Notes: generated by a model from the letters alone, not told the origin. DNA of 64,000 bases from Timema cristinae (GCA_039000515.1 JBCFYV010000001.1:67263030-67327029), one strand, 5' to 3'. Counted from the first letter of the stretch, positions 45,371 to 59,755 are shown. Numbers and translations: made by a program.

Positions 45371-47483
45371 GACTATGTTCTGAGGAAGATATGTATGTTT
45401 CCTTATTCTGAGAGGTAACAATACGAATCTTTTTAACACTATGTTCTGAGGAAGATGTGTATATTTCCTTATTCTGAGAGGTAACAATACGAATCTTTTT
45501 AACACTATGTTCTGAGGAAGATATGTATGTTTCCTTATTCTGAGAGGTAACAATACGAATCTTTATAAGACTATGTTCTGTGAAGATATGTATGTTTCCT
45601 TATTCTGAGAGGTAACGATACTAATCTTTATAAGACTATGTTCAGAGAAAGATATGTATGTTTCCTTATACTGAGAGGTAACAATACGAATCTTTATAAG
45701 ACTATGTTCTGAGGAATATATGTATGTTTCCTTGCTCTGAGAGGTAACAATACGAATCTTTTTAACACTATGTTCTGAGGAAGATATGTATGTTTCCTTA
45801 TTCTGAGAGGTAACAATACGAATCTTTTTAACACTATGTTCTGAGGAGGATATGTATGTTTCCTTATTGTGAGAGGTAACAATACGAATCTTTTTAACAC
45901 TATGTTCTGAGGAAGATATGTATTTTCCTTATTCTGAGAGGTAACAATACAAATCTTTATAAGACTATGTTCTGAGAAAGATATGTATGTTTCCTTATTC
46001 TGAGAGGTAACAATACGAATCTTTATAACACTATGTTCTGAGGAAGATATGTATGTTTCCTTGCTCTGAGAGGTAACAATACGAATCTTTATAAGACTAT
46101 GTTCTGAGGAAGATATGTATGTTTCCTTATTCTGAGATGTAACAATACGAATCTTTATAAGACTATGTTCTGAGGAAGATATGTATGTTTCCTTATTCTG
46201 AGAGGTAACAATACGAATCTTTTTAACACTATGTTCTGAGGAAGATATGTATTTTTCCTTATTCTGAGAGGTGACAATACGAATCTTTATAACACTATGT
46301 TCTGAGGAAGATATGTATGTTTCCTTGCTCTGAGAGGTAACAATACAAATCTTTATAACACTATGTTCTGAGGAAGATATGTATGTTTCCTTGCTCTGAG
46401 AGGTAACAATACGAATCTTTATAAGACTATGTTCTGAGGAAGATATGTATGTTTCCTTATTCTGAGAGGTAACAATACGAATCTTTTTAACACTATGTTC
46501 TGAGGAAGATATGTATGTTTCCTTATTCTGAGAGGTAACAATACGAATCTTTATAAGACTATTTCTGAGGAAGATATGTATGTTTCCTTATTCTGAGATG
46601 TAACAATACGAATCTTTATAACACTATGTTCTGAGGAAGATATGTATGTTTCCTTACTCTGAGAGGTAACAATACGAATCTTTATAAGACTATGTTCTGA
46701 GGAAGATATGTATGATTCCTTGCTCTGAGAGGTAACAATACGAATCTTTATAAGACTATGTTCTGAGGAATATATGTATGTTTCCTTATTCTGAGAGGTA
46801 ACAATACGAATCTTTTTAACACTATGTTCTGAGGAAGATATGTATGTTTCCTTATTCTGAGAGGTAACAATACGAATCTTTATAACACTATGTTCTGAGG
46901 AAGATATGTATGTTTCCTTGCTCTGAGAGGTAACAATACGAATCTTTATAACACCATGTTCTGAGGAAGATATGTATGTTTCCTTGCTCTGAGAGGTAAC
47001 AATACGAATCTTTATAAGACTATGTTCTGAGGAAGATATGTATGTTTCCTTATTCTGAGAGGTAACAATAAGAATCTTTTTAACACTATGTTCTGAGGAA
47101 GATATGTGTGTTTCCTATTCTGAGAGGTAACAATACGAATCTTTATAAGACTATGTTCTGAGGAAGATATGTATGTTTCCTTTTCTGAGAGGTAACAATA
47201 CGAATCTTTATAACACTATGTTCTGAGGAAGATATGTATGTTTCCTTACTCTGAGAGGTAACAATACGAATCTTTATAAGACTATGTTCTCAGGAAGATA
47301 TGTATGTTTCCTTGCTCTGAGAGTAACAATACGAATCTTTAAAAGACTATGTTCTGAGGAATATATGTATGTTTCCTTATTCTGAGAGGTAACAATACGA
47401 ATCTTTTTAACACTATGTTCTGAGGAAGATATGTATGTTTCCTTGCTCTGAGAGGTAACAATACGAATCTTTATAAGACTATG

Positions 47484-47768
47484 AGGTGACCTGGTGGTCT
47501 AGGGGTAAGGTGTCATACTTCTATGCTGGCGGCCGGGTTCAATCCTCGGTCCCGGCAAAGATTTGTCTGATTTCCAAACCCTTCCTTCACCTCTGACAAG
47601 ACATCTTGTGAATGTGGGGAATGCCAGGCCTCCACCGTGTTCGGATTCACGTTAAACTGTAGGTCCTTCATTTTCATCTCACAATCACCCTACCATTACA
47701 CATTAGCGTAAGTGCGTATAACCCGAATGGGTAGTAAGACGCGGTGCTAATAATATAATAATAATAAT
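47484..47768 (+). mobile_element. tRNA-derived SINE, family B, copy 3
   Basis: It has the same head, body and tail as copy 2, with a short AAT/AATA tail. The direct repeat ATAAGACTATG lies at 47473-47483 and 47769-47779. The insertion point in the 66-bp unit is almost the same as that of copy 2. Confidence 0.9.
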
Positions 47769-50277
47769 ATAAGACTATGTTCTGAGGAATATATGTATGT
47801 TTCCTTATTCTGAGAGGTAACAATACGAATCTTTATAAGACTATGTTCTGAGGAAGATATTATGTTTCCTTATTCTGAGAGGTAACAATACAATCTTTAT
47901 AAGACTATGTTCTGAGGAAGATATGTATGTTTCCTTGCTCTGAGAGGTAACAATACGAATCTTTTTAACACTATGTTCTGAGAAAGATATGTATGTTTCC
48001 TTATTCTGAGAGGTAACAATACGAATCTTTATAAGACTATGTTCTGAGGAAGATATGTATGTTTCCTTATTCTGGAGGAACAATACTAATCTTTTAACAC
48101 TATGTTCTGAGGAAGATATGTATGTTTCCTTATTCTGAGAGGTAACAATACGAATCTTTATAAGACTATGTTCTGAGGAAGATATGTATGTTTCCATGTC
48201 TTTGTCAGGAACCAAGCTCGGATCCGGGAGGGAGCTTGCGTAGCCAATGAGTATGAGGGTGATAGTGAGTATGAGGGTGATAATGAGTATGAGGGTGAGG
48301 GTGAGTATGAGGGTGATGACGAGTATGAGGATGATGTGAGTATGAGGGTGATGTGAGTATGTGAGGGTGATGGTGAGTATGAGGGTGATGGTGAGTATGA
48401 GGGTGATGTAAGTATGATGGTGATGTGAGTATGTTAGGGTGATGGTGAGTATGAGGGTGATGGTGAGTATGAGGGTGATGGTGAGTATGAAGGTGATGGT
48501 GAGTATGAGGGTGATGTGAGTATGAGGGTGATAGTGAGTATGGGGGATAATGGTGAGTATGATGGTGATGTCAGTATGAGGGTGATAGTGAGTATGGGGG
48601 ATAATGGTGAGTATGAGGGTGATGATGGTTATGAGGGTGATGGTGAGTATGAGGGTGATGACGAGTATGAGGATGATGGTGAGTATGAGGGTGATGGTGA
48701 GTGTGAGGATGATGGTGAGTATGAGGCAAACCCTAGACTTTGGTTTAATACGCCAATGCAGATTTTTCCCGGATAGCACGCAAAGGTCCCGGGTTAGATC
48801 CCTCCCCCCGTACACGGGAAGATTCCAGGGTCCCGGCTTGGATCCCCCCGCGTCCAGGTGTGGAATCATAAAGGATCCCTGTTCTCAACTACAGCGCTTG
48901 ATGCTTGATTCCCTCGGGAAGATTCCCAGGTCCCGGGTTAGATCCTCGCGTCCAGGTGTGGAATCATGGAGGATCCCTCTTCTCAACTACAGCGCTTGAT
49001 GGTTGATTCAAACCCTGGACTTTGGCTTAATACGCCACCATCATAGAGTCTGTCTTAACCCTCCTCGTGCACGGGAAGATTCCCGGGTTTCCGGGTTAGA
49101 TTCCCTGCGTCCTCCTAAAGATGAAGAGAGAGAAGCAATACTTGCAAGGAGCAATGTATACAGACGGAGGTTACCCCTCTCGCACATCCCGGCAACCCGC
49201 ACCCCTCGCATCCCCTCACATACCGCTGTCCTGAAACCGTCTGTGTGTATAAGGGTCTATAACTTCCCCTGCCTGTCCTGAAACTGTTTTTGTGTATAAG
49301 CTAGGGGACCTATACCAAAACCCTCCTCTCACTCTGAGAGGTAAAGAAAGAGAGAGAGAGAGAAACCCGTCGTTCCCCCTCGACTAATCATCGCATACAC
49401 CGAATGAAAGAATTTAATTTTTTTTAATAATCTTTGTACCGAATATATACGCGTATGTATCATTATAATCTTAAGAGGCTGTACTATTTATTTAAGTTCA
49501 TGATCCTATTAAGGTTATATTCTGAGAGGTAACAATACGAATCTTTTTTAAGACTATGTTCTGAGTAAAAAGGTCATTTATAATAAGGAAGATATGTATG
49601 CAGATCAGGAGAGGGAGGGAGAGACATTACATAGAAATAAAAGAGTATCCATTTAAGAATAGGTCATTTATAATAAGGAAGATATGTATGCAGATTAGGG
49701 GGAGGGTTGCCCGGAAACCTGACATTCCTCGGAAGGGGTTTGGTAATCTTCATGCCGACTATTTTCATAGAGAAAATATCCGACATCTTAGCTCAGGGTC
49801 CCAGCATGGCCTCGGAGGAGGTTTGGTAAACTTCATGTCGACTATTGTCATAGAGAAAATATCCGACATCTTATCTCGGCGTCTCGGCATGGCCTCGGAG
49901 GAGGCCAGGTAATCGGGAACCGAAGCCCGGACCCAGGGAGCTCGCCCGCGCGCTTCCCCCGACCTACACCCCTCGGGGGAGCTCGCGTAGCCCGGACCAA
50001 TCATACAACCCCCCGTGCACTGCCTCCCCCGCTACCCCTAAACACGTCGACTCCCTCAGATCATCCCACACACACACACACACACACACCACCACTACCT
50101 CCCCTACCTGCCCTGAAAGCCTTATGTGTGTATAAGCGCCATAAGAAAAAAGCTATGACGTCAGAATGCCCTGAAAACCCTATGTGTGTATAATCGCCAT
50201 AAGAGGAAACCTAACATTAGCGTTATGACTCTCTTATGATGTCATATCCGCCATGAAAACCCTAAATACACCCTACT

Positions 50278-50930
50278 GGAGAGGAAACTCTAATGTATAC
50301 ATGTTACATGAGGAGAGGAGAGCTCTATTGAATACATAGTGTTACATGAGGAAGGAAGAGCTCTAATGTATACATGTTACATGAGGAGAGGAGAGCTCTA
50401 ATGTATACATAGTGTTACATGAGGAGGGAAGAGCTCTAATGTATACATAGTGTTACATGAGGAGAGGAGAGCTCTAATGAATACATAGTGTTACATGAGG
50501 AGGGAAGAGCTCTAATGTATACATAGTGTTACATGGGGAGAGGAGAGCTCTAATGAATACATAGTGTTACATGAGGAGAGGAGAGCTCTAATGAATACAT
50601 AGTGTTACATGTGGAGAGGAGAGCTCTAATATATACATGGTGTTAAATGGGGAGAGGAGAGCTCTAATGTATACATAGTGTTACATGGAGAGAGGAGAGC
50701 TCTAATGTATACATAGTGTTACATGAGGAGAGGAGAGCTCTAATGTATACATGTTACATGAGGAGAGGAGAGCTCTAATGAATACATAGTGTTACATGTG
50801 GAGAGGAGATTTCTAATGAATACATAGTGTTACATGAGGAGAGGAGAGCTCTAATGAATACATAGTGTTACATGAGGAGAGGAGAGCTCTAATGAATATA
50901 TGGTGTTACATAGGTGAAGGAGGGAGATGT
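50278..50930 (+). repeat. 38-bp minisatellite, right part (about 17 copies)
   Basis: Continuation of the array at 33785-34399 in the same orientation, starting with the right GGAGAG direct repeat (50278-50283). Confidence 0.95.
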
Positions 50931-51344
50931 AATGTTTACTCGTATCATATATAGTGAATGAATTGGTGTAATGTGGTCAAAAAAGTTAGTATAAAAGCGT
51001 TAATTGGCTCATGTATTATTCTTAATAAACACAAGACTATTGTTGTGGTAAGCAACTCTTGGGGTGTATGCTGGAATTTTCAAGAAATTGAAAGACTTCT
51101 TTGGCGTTGGGCTGCTTCAAGTTCCTATAAAAGCTCAAATAACTCGCCACGACACCTAAACCTTTTCTCGGCCATTGGAACGGGGATTGACGCAACAAAG
51201 TTATTTAAATCTTCTATTCCCAAATAGTGGACCGGGTCCTGCTCATAATCGATATATCGAACATCACAGACTGTCAGCGAGTATCAATCTGACGGTGAGT
51301 CTATCAATGAGCGGGGATAGTAAAAATAGAACAATTCCCGGAGG
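50931..51344. other. Spacer, no gene supported
   Basis: Two short plus frames (50958-51227 and 51175-51390) lack recognisable content; the second runs into the next array. Confidence 0.4.
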
Positions 51345-52385
51345 GAGTGATGCTGCATCGGGAGCCTCACAGCAAACAAGAGCAACGTAGCAACTGGAGC
51401 CTCACAGCAAACAAGAGCAACGTAGAAACTGGAGCCTCACAGCAAACAAGAGCAACGTAGAGACTGGAGCCTCACAGCAAACAGGAACAACGTAGCAACG
51501 GGAGCCTCACAGCAAACAAGAGCAACGTAGCAACTGGAGCCTCACAGCAAACAAGAGCAACGTAGCAACTGGAGCCTCACAGCAAACAAGAGCAACGTAG
51601 CAACTGGAGCCTCACAGCAAACAAGAGCAACGTAGCAACTGGAGCCTCACAGCAAACAAGAGCAACGTAGCAACTGGAGCCTCACAGCAAACAAGAGCAA
51701 CGTAGCAACTGGAGCCTCACAGCAAACAAGAGCAACGTAGAAACTGGAGCCTCACAGCAAACAAGAGCAACGCAGCATCGGGAACCTCACAGTAAACAAG
51801 AGCAACGTAGCAACTGGAGCCTCGCAGCAAACAAAAACAACGTAGCAACTGGAGCCTCACAGCAAACAAGAGCAACGTAGCAACGGGAGCCTCACAGCAA
51901 ATAAGAGCAACGTAGCAACTGGAGCCTCACAGCAAACAAGACCAACGTAGCAACTGGAGCCTCACAGCAAACAAGACCAACGTAGCAACTTGAGCCTCAC
52001 AGCAAACAAGAGCAACGTAGCAACTGGAGCCTCACAGCAAACAAGAGCAACGCAGCAACTGGAGCCTCACAGAAAACAAGAACAACGTAGCAACGGGAGC
52101 CTCACAGCAAACAAGAGCAACGCAGCAACTGGAGCCTCACAGCAAACAAGAGCAACGTAGCAACGGGAGCCTCACAGCAAACAAGAGCAACGTAGCAACT
52201 GGAGCCTCACAGCAAACAAGAGCAACGTAGCAACTGGAGCCTCACAGCAAACAAGAGCAACGTAGCAACTGGAGCCTCACAGCAAATAAGAGCAACTTAG
52301 CAACTGGAGCTTCACAGCAAACAAGAGCAACGCAGCAACTGGAGCCTCACAGCAAACAAGAGCAACGCAGCAACTGGAGCCTCTT
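51345..52385 (+). repeat. 35-bp minisatellite, about 30 copies
   Basis: The unit CGTAGCAACTGGAGCCTCAC plus AGCAAACAAGAGCAA has a period of 35 (51561 to 51596). Variants include CAACGGG and GAAACTGG. Confidence 0.95.
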
Positions 52386-52481
52386 AAAAAACAATAACGA
52401 GACATTAACGGGAGAAACTTATAAAAAGACGTTGCGAATAATGGATTATAAATACGCTATTCTAGTCTAATGTAATTTCTT

Positions 52482-52740
52482 GTTAGTGTTCTCATATACA
52501 CACTTGTTTAAAGAACAAAGTACGTTAGTGTTCTCATATACACACTTGTTTAAAGAACAAAGTACGTTAGTGTTTTCATATACACACTTGTTTAAAGAAC
52601 AAAGTATGTTAGTGTTCTCATATACACACTTGTTTAAAGAACAAAGTACGTTAGTGTTCTCATATACACACTTGTTTAAAGAACTAAGTACGTTAGTGTT
52701 CTCATATACACACTTGTTTAAAGAACAAAGTAAGTTCCTT
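52482..52740 (+). repeat. 42-bp minisatellite, 6 copies
   Basis: The unit GTTAGTGTTCTCATATACAC plus ACTTGTTTAAAGAACAAAGTAC has a period of 42. It is open on both strands (LVFSYTHLFKEQST and CSLNKCVYENTNVL), but these frames are repeat artefacts. Confidence 0.95.
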
Positions 52741-52744
52741 GTGT

Positions 52745-53995
52745 AACGCGCCATTCTCAATACTACAGCAGTTTTTTTATAATTAATAAAATAAATGTGA
52801 CTAAACCAAATGGTAGGAATAGGGCCTGCTACTCGTGTGAAATTATTTCAAGGCAAACAAAATCGTTAATTTAAAGAGAATACAAAGCATTATGTTTATT
52901 CCCAGTAATAATATATTATATAATATCAGAGACTGGGATGGTAAAACTCAATGTCACTTTACTAGCAGTAAGAGATCGTATTAACCTGCGTTGCTAATTG
53001 TCTAAATAATACTTGTCAAGTTCATTATTTTGTATTCAAGATTTTAAAATGTATTTGTCGTCACAACATATTATTATCGATATTAGTTCAAGGACTAGGC
53101 GAATTAAAAAAAAAATATTAATAAAAATTTAGGATTACCTAACTTAAATATAACGACTCACCTACTCAGTAATGGCTCGTAGCTAAAATTAGTGGGGTGC
53201 TGCTCCAGAAAATGTTTAGCCTTTGTTTTAAAATTGTGTAAAAGGAAAAAAGCATGCACAAAAAGAAAATGTATTCAGGAACTTGATAAAATCTTAACAA
53301 AAAAAAACCCTTTTTTTACCTACTTTAACTTAAATTGTTACAGTTCAAGCTTGATCTATTCATTTAAAAGTGAAATCCATTTTTCTTGTTTTATTTTGCG
53401 TAAAAAGTTCAATAATTTTCTCCTTGATCTCTAGATGACAATTGAGGAAATTTTTCTCCATTGAAAGTACTGCAAGCGCATTTAGTCTTTCTGATAAATA
53501 AAAGAACAGAAAAAAATGAATCAAATAGAATAGCTGGAAGTAGAATAATAATATAATTCTACACTCTTCTACACTTTACCACATTCAAGAATATGGTACA
53601 CGGTTTTTAAGCAAAACACACGCTGAGTAAAAAAACTTCCTTCCACCATCACGCCAGAGCCAGCACTGCGAGAGCAACAGTGCTCTCTCTACTGGGCAGT
53701 CCTGCCTTCCTCCCCACCCCCCTTGTATGTGCGCATGCGCATCGCATAACAGTTAAACACCACGTCACTGGCACTGTGAAGCGCACAGTTCCATACAAAA
53801 AAAATTGTATATTTTTTATAAACTGGGGGATAGCTACTGAAGTACTGACATTAAGCTTAAGGAATATATATTGTACTACAAAAATAAAGGAAGACTTAAA
53901 GAAAAAAAGGACTCATTATATTAAATATTATCAATAATATCAAGTGGAAATAAGGGGTTCTGCAGTTCCGTAGTGCCTATACACGAGTCGCCACT
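52745..53995. other. AT-rich spacer
   Basis: No gene is supported. Short frames at 53192-53434 and 53680-53937 are AT-driven or unrecognised. Confidence 0.4.
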
Positions 53996-53999
53996 GCAC

Positions 54000-54845
54000 C
54001 TACTTACTCTATGGTATTAGGAACTTAGGAAGTGCATTGCCACACTTACAAAAGTACGCCACCTATCCCTATCCGATTGACCTCATTACAACCTATTTCT
54101 TTCAGGCCCATTCTAATGATACCCTCCTATCTGCGTCTAGGTCTCCCAATGGTATTTTCCCATTGGTTTGACAGTCAGCACCCTGAATACACTTCTAGAA
54201 TCTCCATGTCCTGCCCATTGCAATCTACAAAATTTTACTATATTAATAATGGTTTGTGATGAGTACAGGGTATGTAACTCATAATTATTTAACTTATTCC
54301 AATCCCCATTAGCCTTATCCTTTATTGGACCAAATATCTTCCTAATCACCTTGTCTTACTATACTCTAAATTTGTTTGTGCCATGTAAGTTAAGAGAACA
54401 GGTTTATCACCCATAGAGAACAACCGGTAACATCATTGTTTGTAAGTCCTGAGTTTGATATTCCTTGAAAACAGGCGAGAAGCCAACAACTTACTGACCA
54501 AGCAATAGCGTGCATTTCCCAATTGTATTCTTTTTCTAATTTACAATCTATTATATTTATTGAGAGTTAAAATTGTTCCTAAATATTAAAATTCGTTAAA
54601 CATGTCAAATGATGTGGTGTTAGAGATAATCTCTAAATTATGGACCGCAATCTGTGCTCTCTGTGTGTGGTTCTATACTTTGTCTTTTCAACGTTCACCT
54701 CTAAACCTATTTCCTTACTAGCCTCTAGTAAAAGTTCATTTCTTACTACACCTTCCTTGCTATTGCTCAACAATTGTATTGCATTGTACCGTTTAGTGTC
54801 GACCCGTCCTTACAGCCTAGCATTACCCTATTAGCATTCTCTAAG
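54000..54845 (-). pseudogene. LINE 3' end: reverse transcriptase C-terminal fragment
   Basis: The minus strand reads, with stops and shifts, YLGTILTLNKYNRL, IRKRIQLGNARYCLVSKLLA, SRLFSRNIKLRTYK, KPVLL, VIRKIFGPIKDKANGDWNKL, NNYELHTLYSS, VKFCRLQWAGHGD and then GRPRRR with IIRMGLKEIGCNEVNRIGI. These are C-terminal blocks of a common insect non-LTR element (YLG, RKIFGP, RLRWAGHV, DLKEIGC), a family separate from the other three LINEs here. The copy is dead and 5'-truncated. Confidence 0.8.
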
Positions 54846-54984
54846 GCTATGTTAAAAGTAAAGGGGAAAGTGAAACTACTTGTTTCAATCCATTATCTAT
54901 ACTATACCGGCCACAATTTTCAATATAATATATTAATGTAAAACGTGACATACAATAAACATCTCATAACGTTTGAATACCTGG

Positions 54985-55215
54985 TACCCAGTTTGGTGGT
55001 CGTAAGGTCTAAGGCACTATTCTCGCAGTAGAATAGACTGCCGATAACAGGGAGATTAATGTTCGAATATTGGTCGGGTGTGCTAAGGGTGAATTTTCCA
55101 AAATAGTTTTCCACTCTCCCTCCACGCAAATGTAACCTTCCTTATCCCTAAGATCATTAGTGGAATTAGTACTTAAGCGTATAACCCGAACGGGTAGTAA
55201 GACGCAGTGTTAGAA
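54985..55215 (+). repeat. tRNA-derived SINE, family A, copy 3
   Basis: It contains TGGTGGTCGTAAGGTCTAAG, CTCGCAGTAGAATAGACTGC, a B-box-like ATGTTCGAATATT, the TTTTCCAAAATAGTTTTCCA body and the full tail CGTATAACCCGAACGGGTAG plus TAAGACGCAGTG, ending in an A-rich run. It is the best-preserved family A copy. Confidence 0.8.
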
Positions 55216-56700
55216 ATAAAGAAAAAGAAAAGGAATCCCTGGCTATGGTTTGTTCACAATATGACACGTGATGGGAAGATTCTAAGCACGTGTGCACGTG
55301 CACAAAGAGATAGTAGCCCATTTCCTAAGTCGACATAAATACTCATAGCTATTTGGTTTGATTATTGACTATATTTGAAATTTTAGTTCTTCAAAACAAA
55401 ATTTTAGTAAATTCTGCTATTTAAAAAAAATTACACCTCTCCCCCACCCATTCTTGAGCTAAGGTATACCTATTTTAAATACTGCCCCCTCCCCCCCAGT
55501 TATTGAGCTAAAGTAGGCCTATTTGAATTGTTGTTGGTCATCCCATGACTCAGCAAACACTTGAACAATGTCAAGGCCCCGTCCACCAAGGTTAATTCTA
55601 GATTGTCTAGACTTGTTTGGCTGCGAGAAGTGAGAGAATATAAGGCCTATGTGGGGGTAAGACAACAAAATGGCGTAACTAGAGTCAGTGTCACCCAGTG
55701 CGGTAACTTCTGTTGTCCCCACCATGGACCTCCTCCCGTTCCAGACCATTCAGAAATCTTAGTAATGTTTTATGAACTAATGTTACTTGTAAATATTATG
55801 GCAATGGTAGTGCATTAACAACTTGATAAATTAAATTTACACCTTTAAATTACAATATCATAAGTATAACCGAAATATATTTATATTTACATAGTTTCGT
55901 GGGGTTAAAGTGAAAATTCTCTAGAAAAACAATAGAATTAGAGGTAAAAACCTGTTTAGGGACTAAATCAAACTAATGTTAGTTTTAACTAGTTAAATGG
56001 AGTGTTCGATGCATTGTGACTCACCGTGGTGTATGGCGGTGGCGGCGCCCGATGCTAGGGTCCTCAGAGAATTCAGGAATCCACTCATCCGTAAAACATA
56101 TCTTGTGGTGGTATTGCGACTGCTACCACACTCAGTCTCGCACTAGAACTACCACTAGCTCCTCACCGTCGTCACCATCTTGTCAGCTTGCTGCATACCA
56201 CCTTCACCAGATACTGACAGCAACACTCTTTCAGTCATTAGTCTAGCTGAGCCACTCAGAGTACTGGGTCATTTGCAGAATAAACACAGAATGAGCAGTC
56301 GTGCTCGATAATTGCCCCGGTTACTACAACACTGTACTACTCCTTGGGACCTGCCTACCTGAATAAAACTATCCTCACAGATAATGGCAGAAAGATCTAA
56401 ATGAGTTTCTAACTGTATTTAATTGAGGGTGTAAATGGAGTGAACCATTATCACGTCATGAACGATTCACTTCAAAAGGGTAAACAACAAACCACGAATA
56501 TAATCTTTTCATGATCAATTCAAGCTGATAAACATCATAAGCCTTTTTAAAATTATGTAATAGGCCTTTTCAGTACTTTTATAAGCTACCACTTCAGTAA
56601 TTACTATCATTAGTAGTATAATTAAGCTACCTAAACAATTGCAAAGAACAAAATGTTCATCATTAACACCACCAAACCATTGTTTTTCATCTTAATATAT
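55216..56700. other. Spacer, no gene supported
   Basis: AT-rich with a few short frames (55519-55818, 56016-56246) that carry no recognisable motif. Confidence 0.4.
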
Positions 56701-56702
56701 AT

Positions 56703-56855
56703 CCGGCCCCATGGTGCAGTGGTCAGTGCACCCAGATATGAGTATAAGAGTCCCGAGTTCAATTTCCAGCTGGTGCCTAGGGTATGTTTCTCTAAAGGGG
56801 AACTACCCCAAGATCACCCGGGTTTGGTTAATTAGGCTCGTGTTGAGTTGAAGTA
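56703..56855 (+). repeat. tRNA-like SINE head
   Basis: GGCCCCATGGTGCAGTGGTCAG-type A-box region, B-box-like CCGAGTTCAATTTC, and a non-tRNA body with TTTCTCTAAAGGGGAACTAC. It lies just 5' of the 18-bp array. Confidence 0.5.
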
Positions 56856-56869
56856 TTTCCAATGGTTCC

Positions 56870-58984
56870 ACACCTCATACTTACTATCACCCTCATACTC
56901 ACGTCTCCCTCATACTCACTATCTCCCTCATATTCACTACTCCCTCATACTCACTATCCCCTCACACTCACTATCACCCTCATCCTCACTAACATCCTCT
57001 TACTCGCATCACCTCATACTCACTATCACCCTCATACTCACTATCTCCCTCATACTCACTATCACCCTCATACTCACTATCACCCTCATACTCACTATCA
57101 CCCTCATACTCGCTATCACCCTCATACTCCTATCACCCTCATACTCGCTATCACCCTCATACTCACTATCTCCCTCATACTCACTATCTCCCTCATACTC
57201 ACTATCACCCTCATACTCACTGTCTCCCTCATACTCATTGTCTCCCCCATACTCACTATCTCCCTCATACTCACTATCACCCTCTTACTCACTATCACCC
57301 TCATACTCACTATCTCCCCCATACTCACTATCACCCTCATACTCACTATCACCCTCATACTCACTATCACCCTCATACTCACTGTCTCCCTCATATTCAC
57401 TATCTCCCTCATACTCACTATCACCCTCATACTCACTGTCTCCCTCATATTCACTATCTCCATCATACTCACTGTCTCCTCATATTCACTATCTCCCTCA
57501 TACTCACTATCACCCTCATACTCACTGTCTCCCTCATATTCACTATCTCCCTCATACTCACTATCTCCATCATACTCACTATCACCATCATACTCACTAT
57601 CTCCCTCATACTCACTGTCTCCCTCATACTCACTATCACCCTCACCTCACTATCACCCTCACCCTCACTATCACCCTCACACTCACTATCACACTCACAC
57701 TCACTATCACCCTCATACTCACTAACATCCTCTTACTCACTATCACCCTCATACTCACTATCACCCTCATACTCACTGTCTCCCTCATATTCACTATCTC
57801 CCTCATACTCACTATCTCCCTCATACTCACTATCACCCTCATACTCACTATCTCCCTCATACTCACTATCACCCTCATACTCACTATCACCCTCATACTA
57901 TCTCCCTCATACTCACTATCACCCTCATACTCACTATCACACTCATACTCACTAACACCCTCATACTCACTGTCTCCCTCATATTCACTATCTCCATCAT
58001 ACTCACTCTCTCCTTCATATTCACTATCTCCCTCATACTCACTATCTCCCTCATATTCACTATCTCCCTCATACTCACTGTCTCCCTCATATTCACTGTC
58101 TCCCTCATATTCACTATCTCCCTCATACTCACTATCTCCATCATACTCACTATCTCCATCATACTATCTCCATCATACTCACTATCACCCTCATACTATC
58201 CCTCATACTATCACCCTCATACTCACTGTCTCCCTCATATTCACTATCTCCCTCATACTCACTATCACCCTCATACTCACTGTCTCCCTCATATTCACTA
58301 TCTCCATCATACTCACTGTCTCCCTCATATTCACTATCTCCCTCATATTCACTATCTCCCTCATACTCACTGTCTCCCTCATATTCACTGTCTCCCTCAT
58401 ATTCACTGTCTCCCTCATACTCACTATCTCCATAATACTCACTATCTCCATCATACTCACTATCACCATCATACTCACTATCTCCCTCATACTCACTGTC
58501 TCCCTCATACTCACTATCACCCTCACCTCACTATCACCCTCACCCTCACTATCACCCTCACACTCACTATCACCCTCACACTCACTATCACCCTCATACT
58601 CACTACATCCTCTTACTCACTATCACCCTCATACTCACTATCACCTTCATACTCACTATCATCCTCATACTCACTATCACCCTCATACTCACTATCACCC
58701 TCATACTCACTGTCTCCCTCATATTCACTGTCTCCCTCATATTCACTATCTCCCTCACCCTCACTATCACCCTCATACTCACTATCACCCTCATACTCAC
58801 TATCACCCTCATACTCACTATCACCCTCATACTCACTATCACCCTCATACCACTATCACCCTCATACTCACTATCACCCTCATACTCACTATCACCCTCA
58901 TACTCACTATCACCCTCATACTCACTATCACCCTCATACTCACTATCACCCTCATACTCACTATCACCATCACCTCATCTCATA
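56870..58984 (+). repeat. 18-bp minisatellite, about 115 copies
   Basis: The unit is CTCATACTCACTATCACC, with CTCATATTCACTGTCTCC-type variants in regular alternation in places. It produces a 716-codon plus frame and many minus frames that are artefacts. The same unit forms arrays in both arms of the giant element. Confidence 0.95.
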
Positions 58985-59176
58985 GGGACATGGAATGAGC
59001 CTCCACATAAAGGATGTACTATTAGAACATTAGTACGTCCTCTGGACAACGTTACATTAGTACTGGATAATCTTTACACTACTGGGCTACGAGAAATACT
59101 AGAAATAGTCCCTAATGTATCCCCATGCCAACAACTAACATATTTATATTTGGACAGCTGTAATGAAAACATGTAG
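58985..59176 (+). pseudogene. Coding-like fragment of unknown family
   Basis: A 63-codon frame begins GTWNEPPHKGCTIRTLVRP, continues LDNVTLVLDNLYTTGLREIL and ends QLTYLYLDSCNENM before TAG. It begins right after an acceptor-like CATCTCATAG. Leucine spacing hints at a leucine-rich repeat. The initial GTWN-P-x-NKG/HKG pattern resembles the start of the decayed gene at 37569 in the giant element. It could be a last exon or a relic; there is no ATG at the start. Confidence 0.35.
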
Positions 59177-59755
59177 TAATGTATGACTGTGATAGTTAAC
59201 CACAGTAAAATAGGCCAATATTATTTATATCTATTTAAGGTCGGACAGAAAGCTTATTTATCGTTTTATTCCACATAAAAAAATATTATTCAGAGCATTT
59301 CCATAGAAGGTCTAACGAATATAGCTTTAAGAAAGAATATCAACCGACGAATTTAAACCATGTTATTGAACGTGACGGAAACAAGTTCTTTACAATGATG
59401 CACACACGCAGTGGACACAAATATTTTATTCAGTTAAATATTTTGAAATACGATAAAATAATCATAAAATAATGTATTATATATAAAAAAATACAAGTAT
59501 TTTCCTTTTCCAAGTAAATACGATGACTGTATTAAAAGGTATTAATGTAGGTATGCATTAAATTACACATAATTAATCAATAACGTTCCAAAACGAAGAA
59601 TAAGTACTTTTAATTATGTTTACAATAATGTTTCGGGTTGGGTATAAAGAAATTATTAAACGTAATGAAATAGTGTGAGAAAACTTAAGTTTACGTTATT
59701 TAAATCTAAAATAAATGTTATTAAAAAACTTATCATCTAAAACAAAAGAGTGATA
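59177..59755. other. AT-rich spacer
   Basis: Nothing recognised. Confidence 0.4.

Noticed and set aside
56848..58998. A 716-codon plus-strand open frame and many Met/Arg/Val/Ser minus frames
   Set aside because: Produced by an 18-bp repeat with a period divisible by three; no non-repeat protein content except the last few codons.
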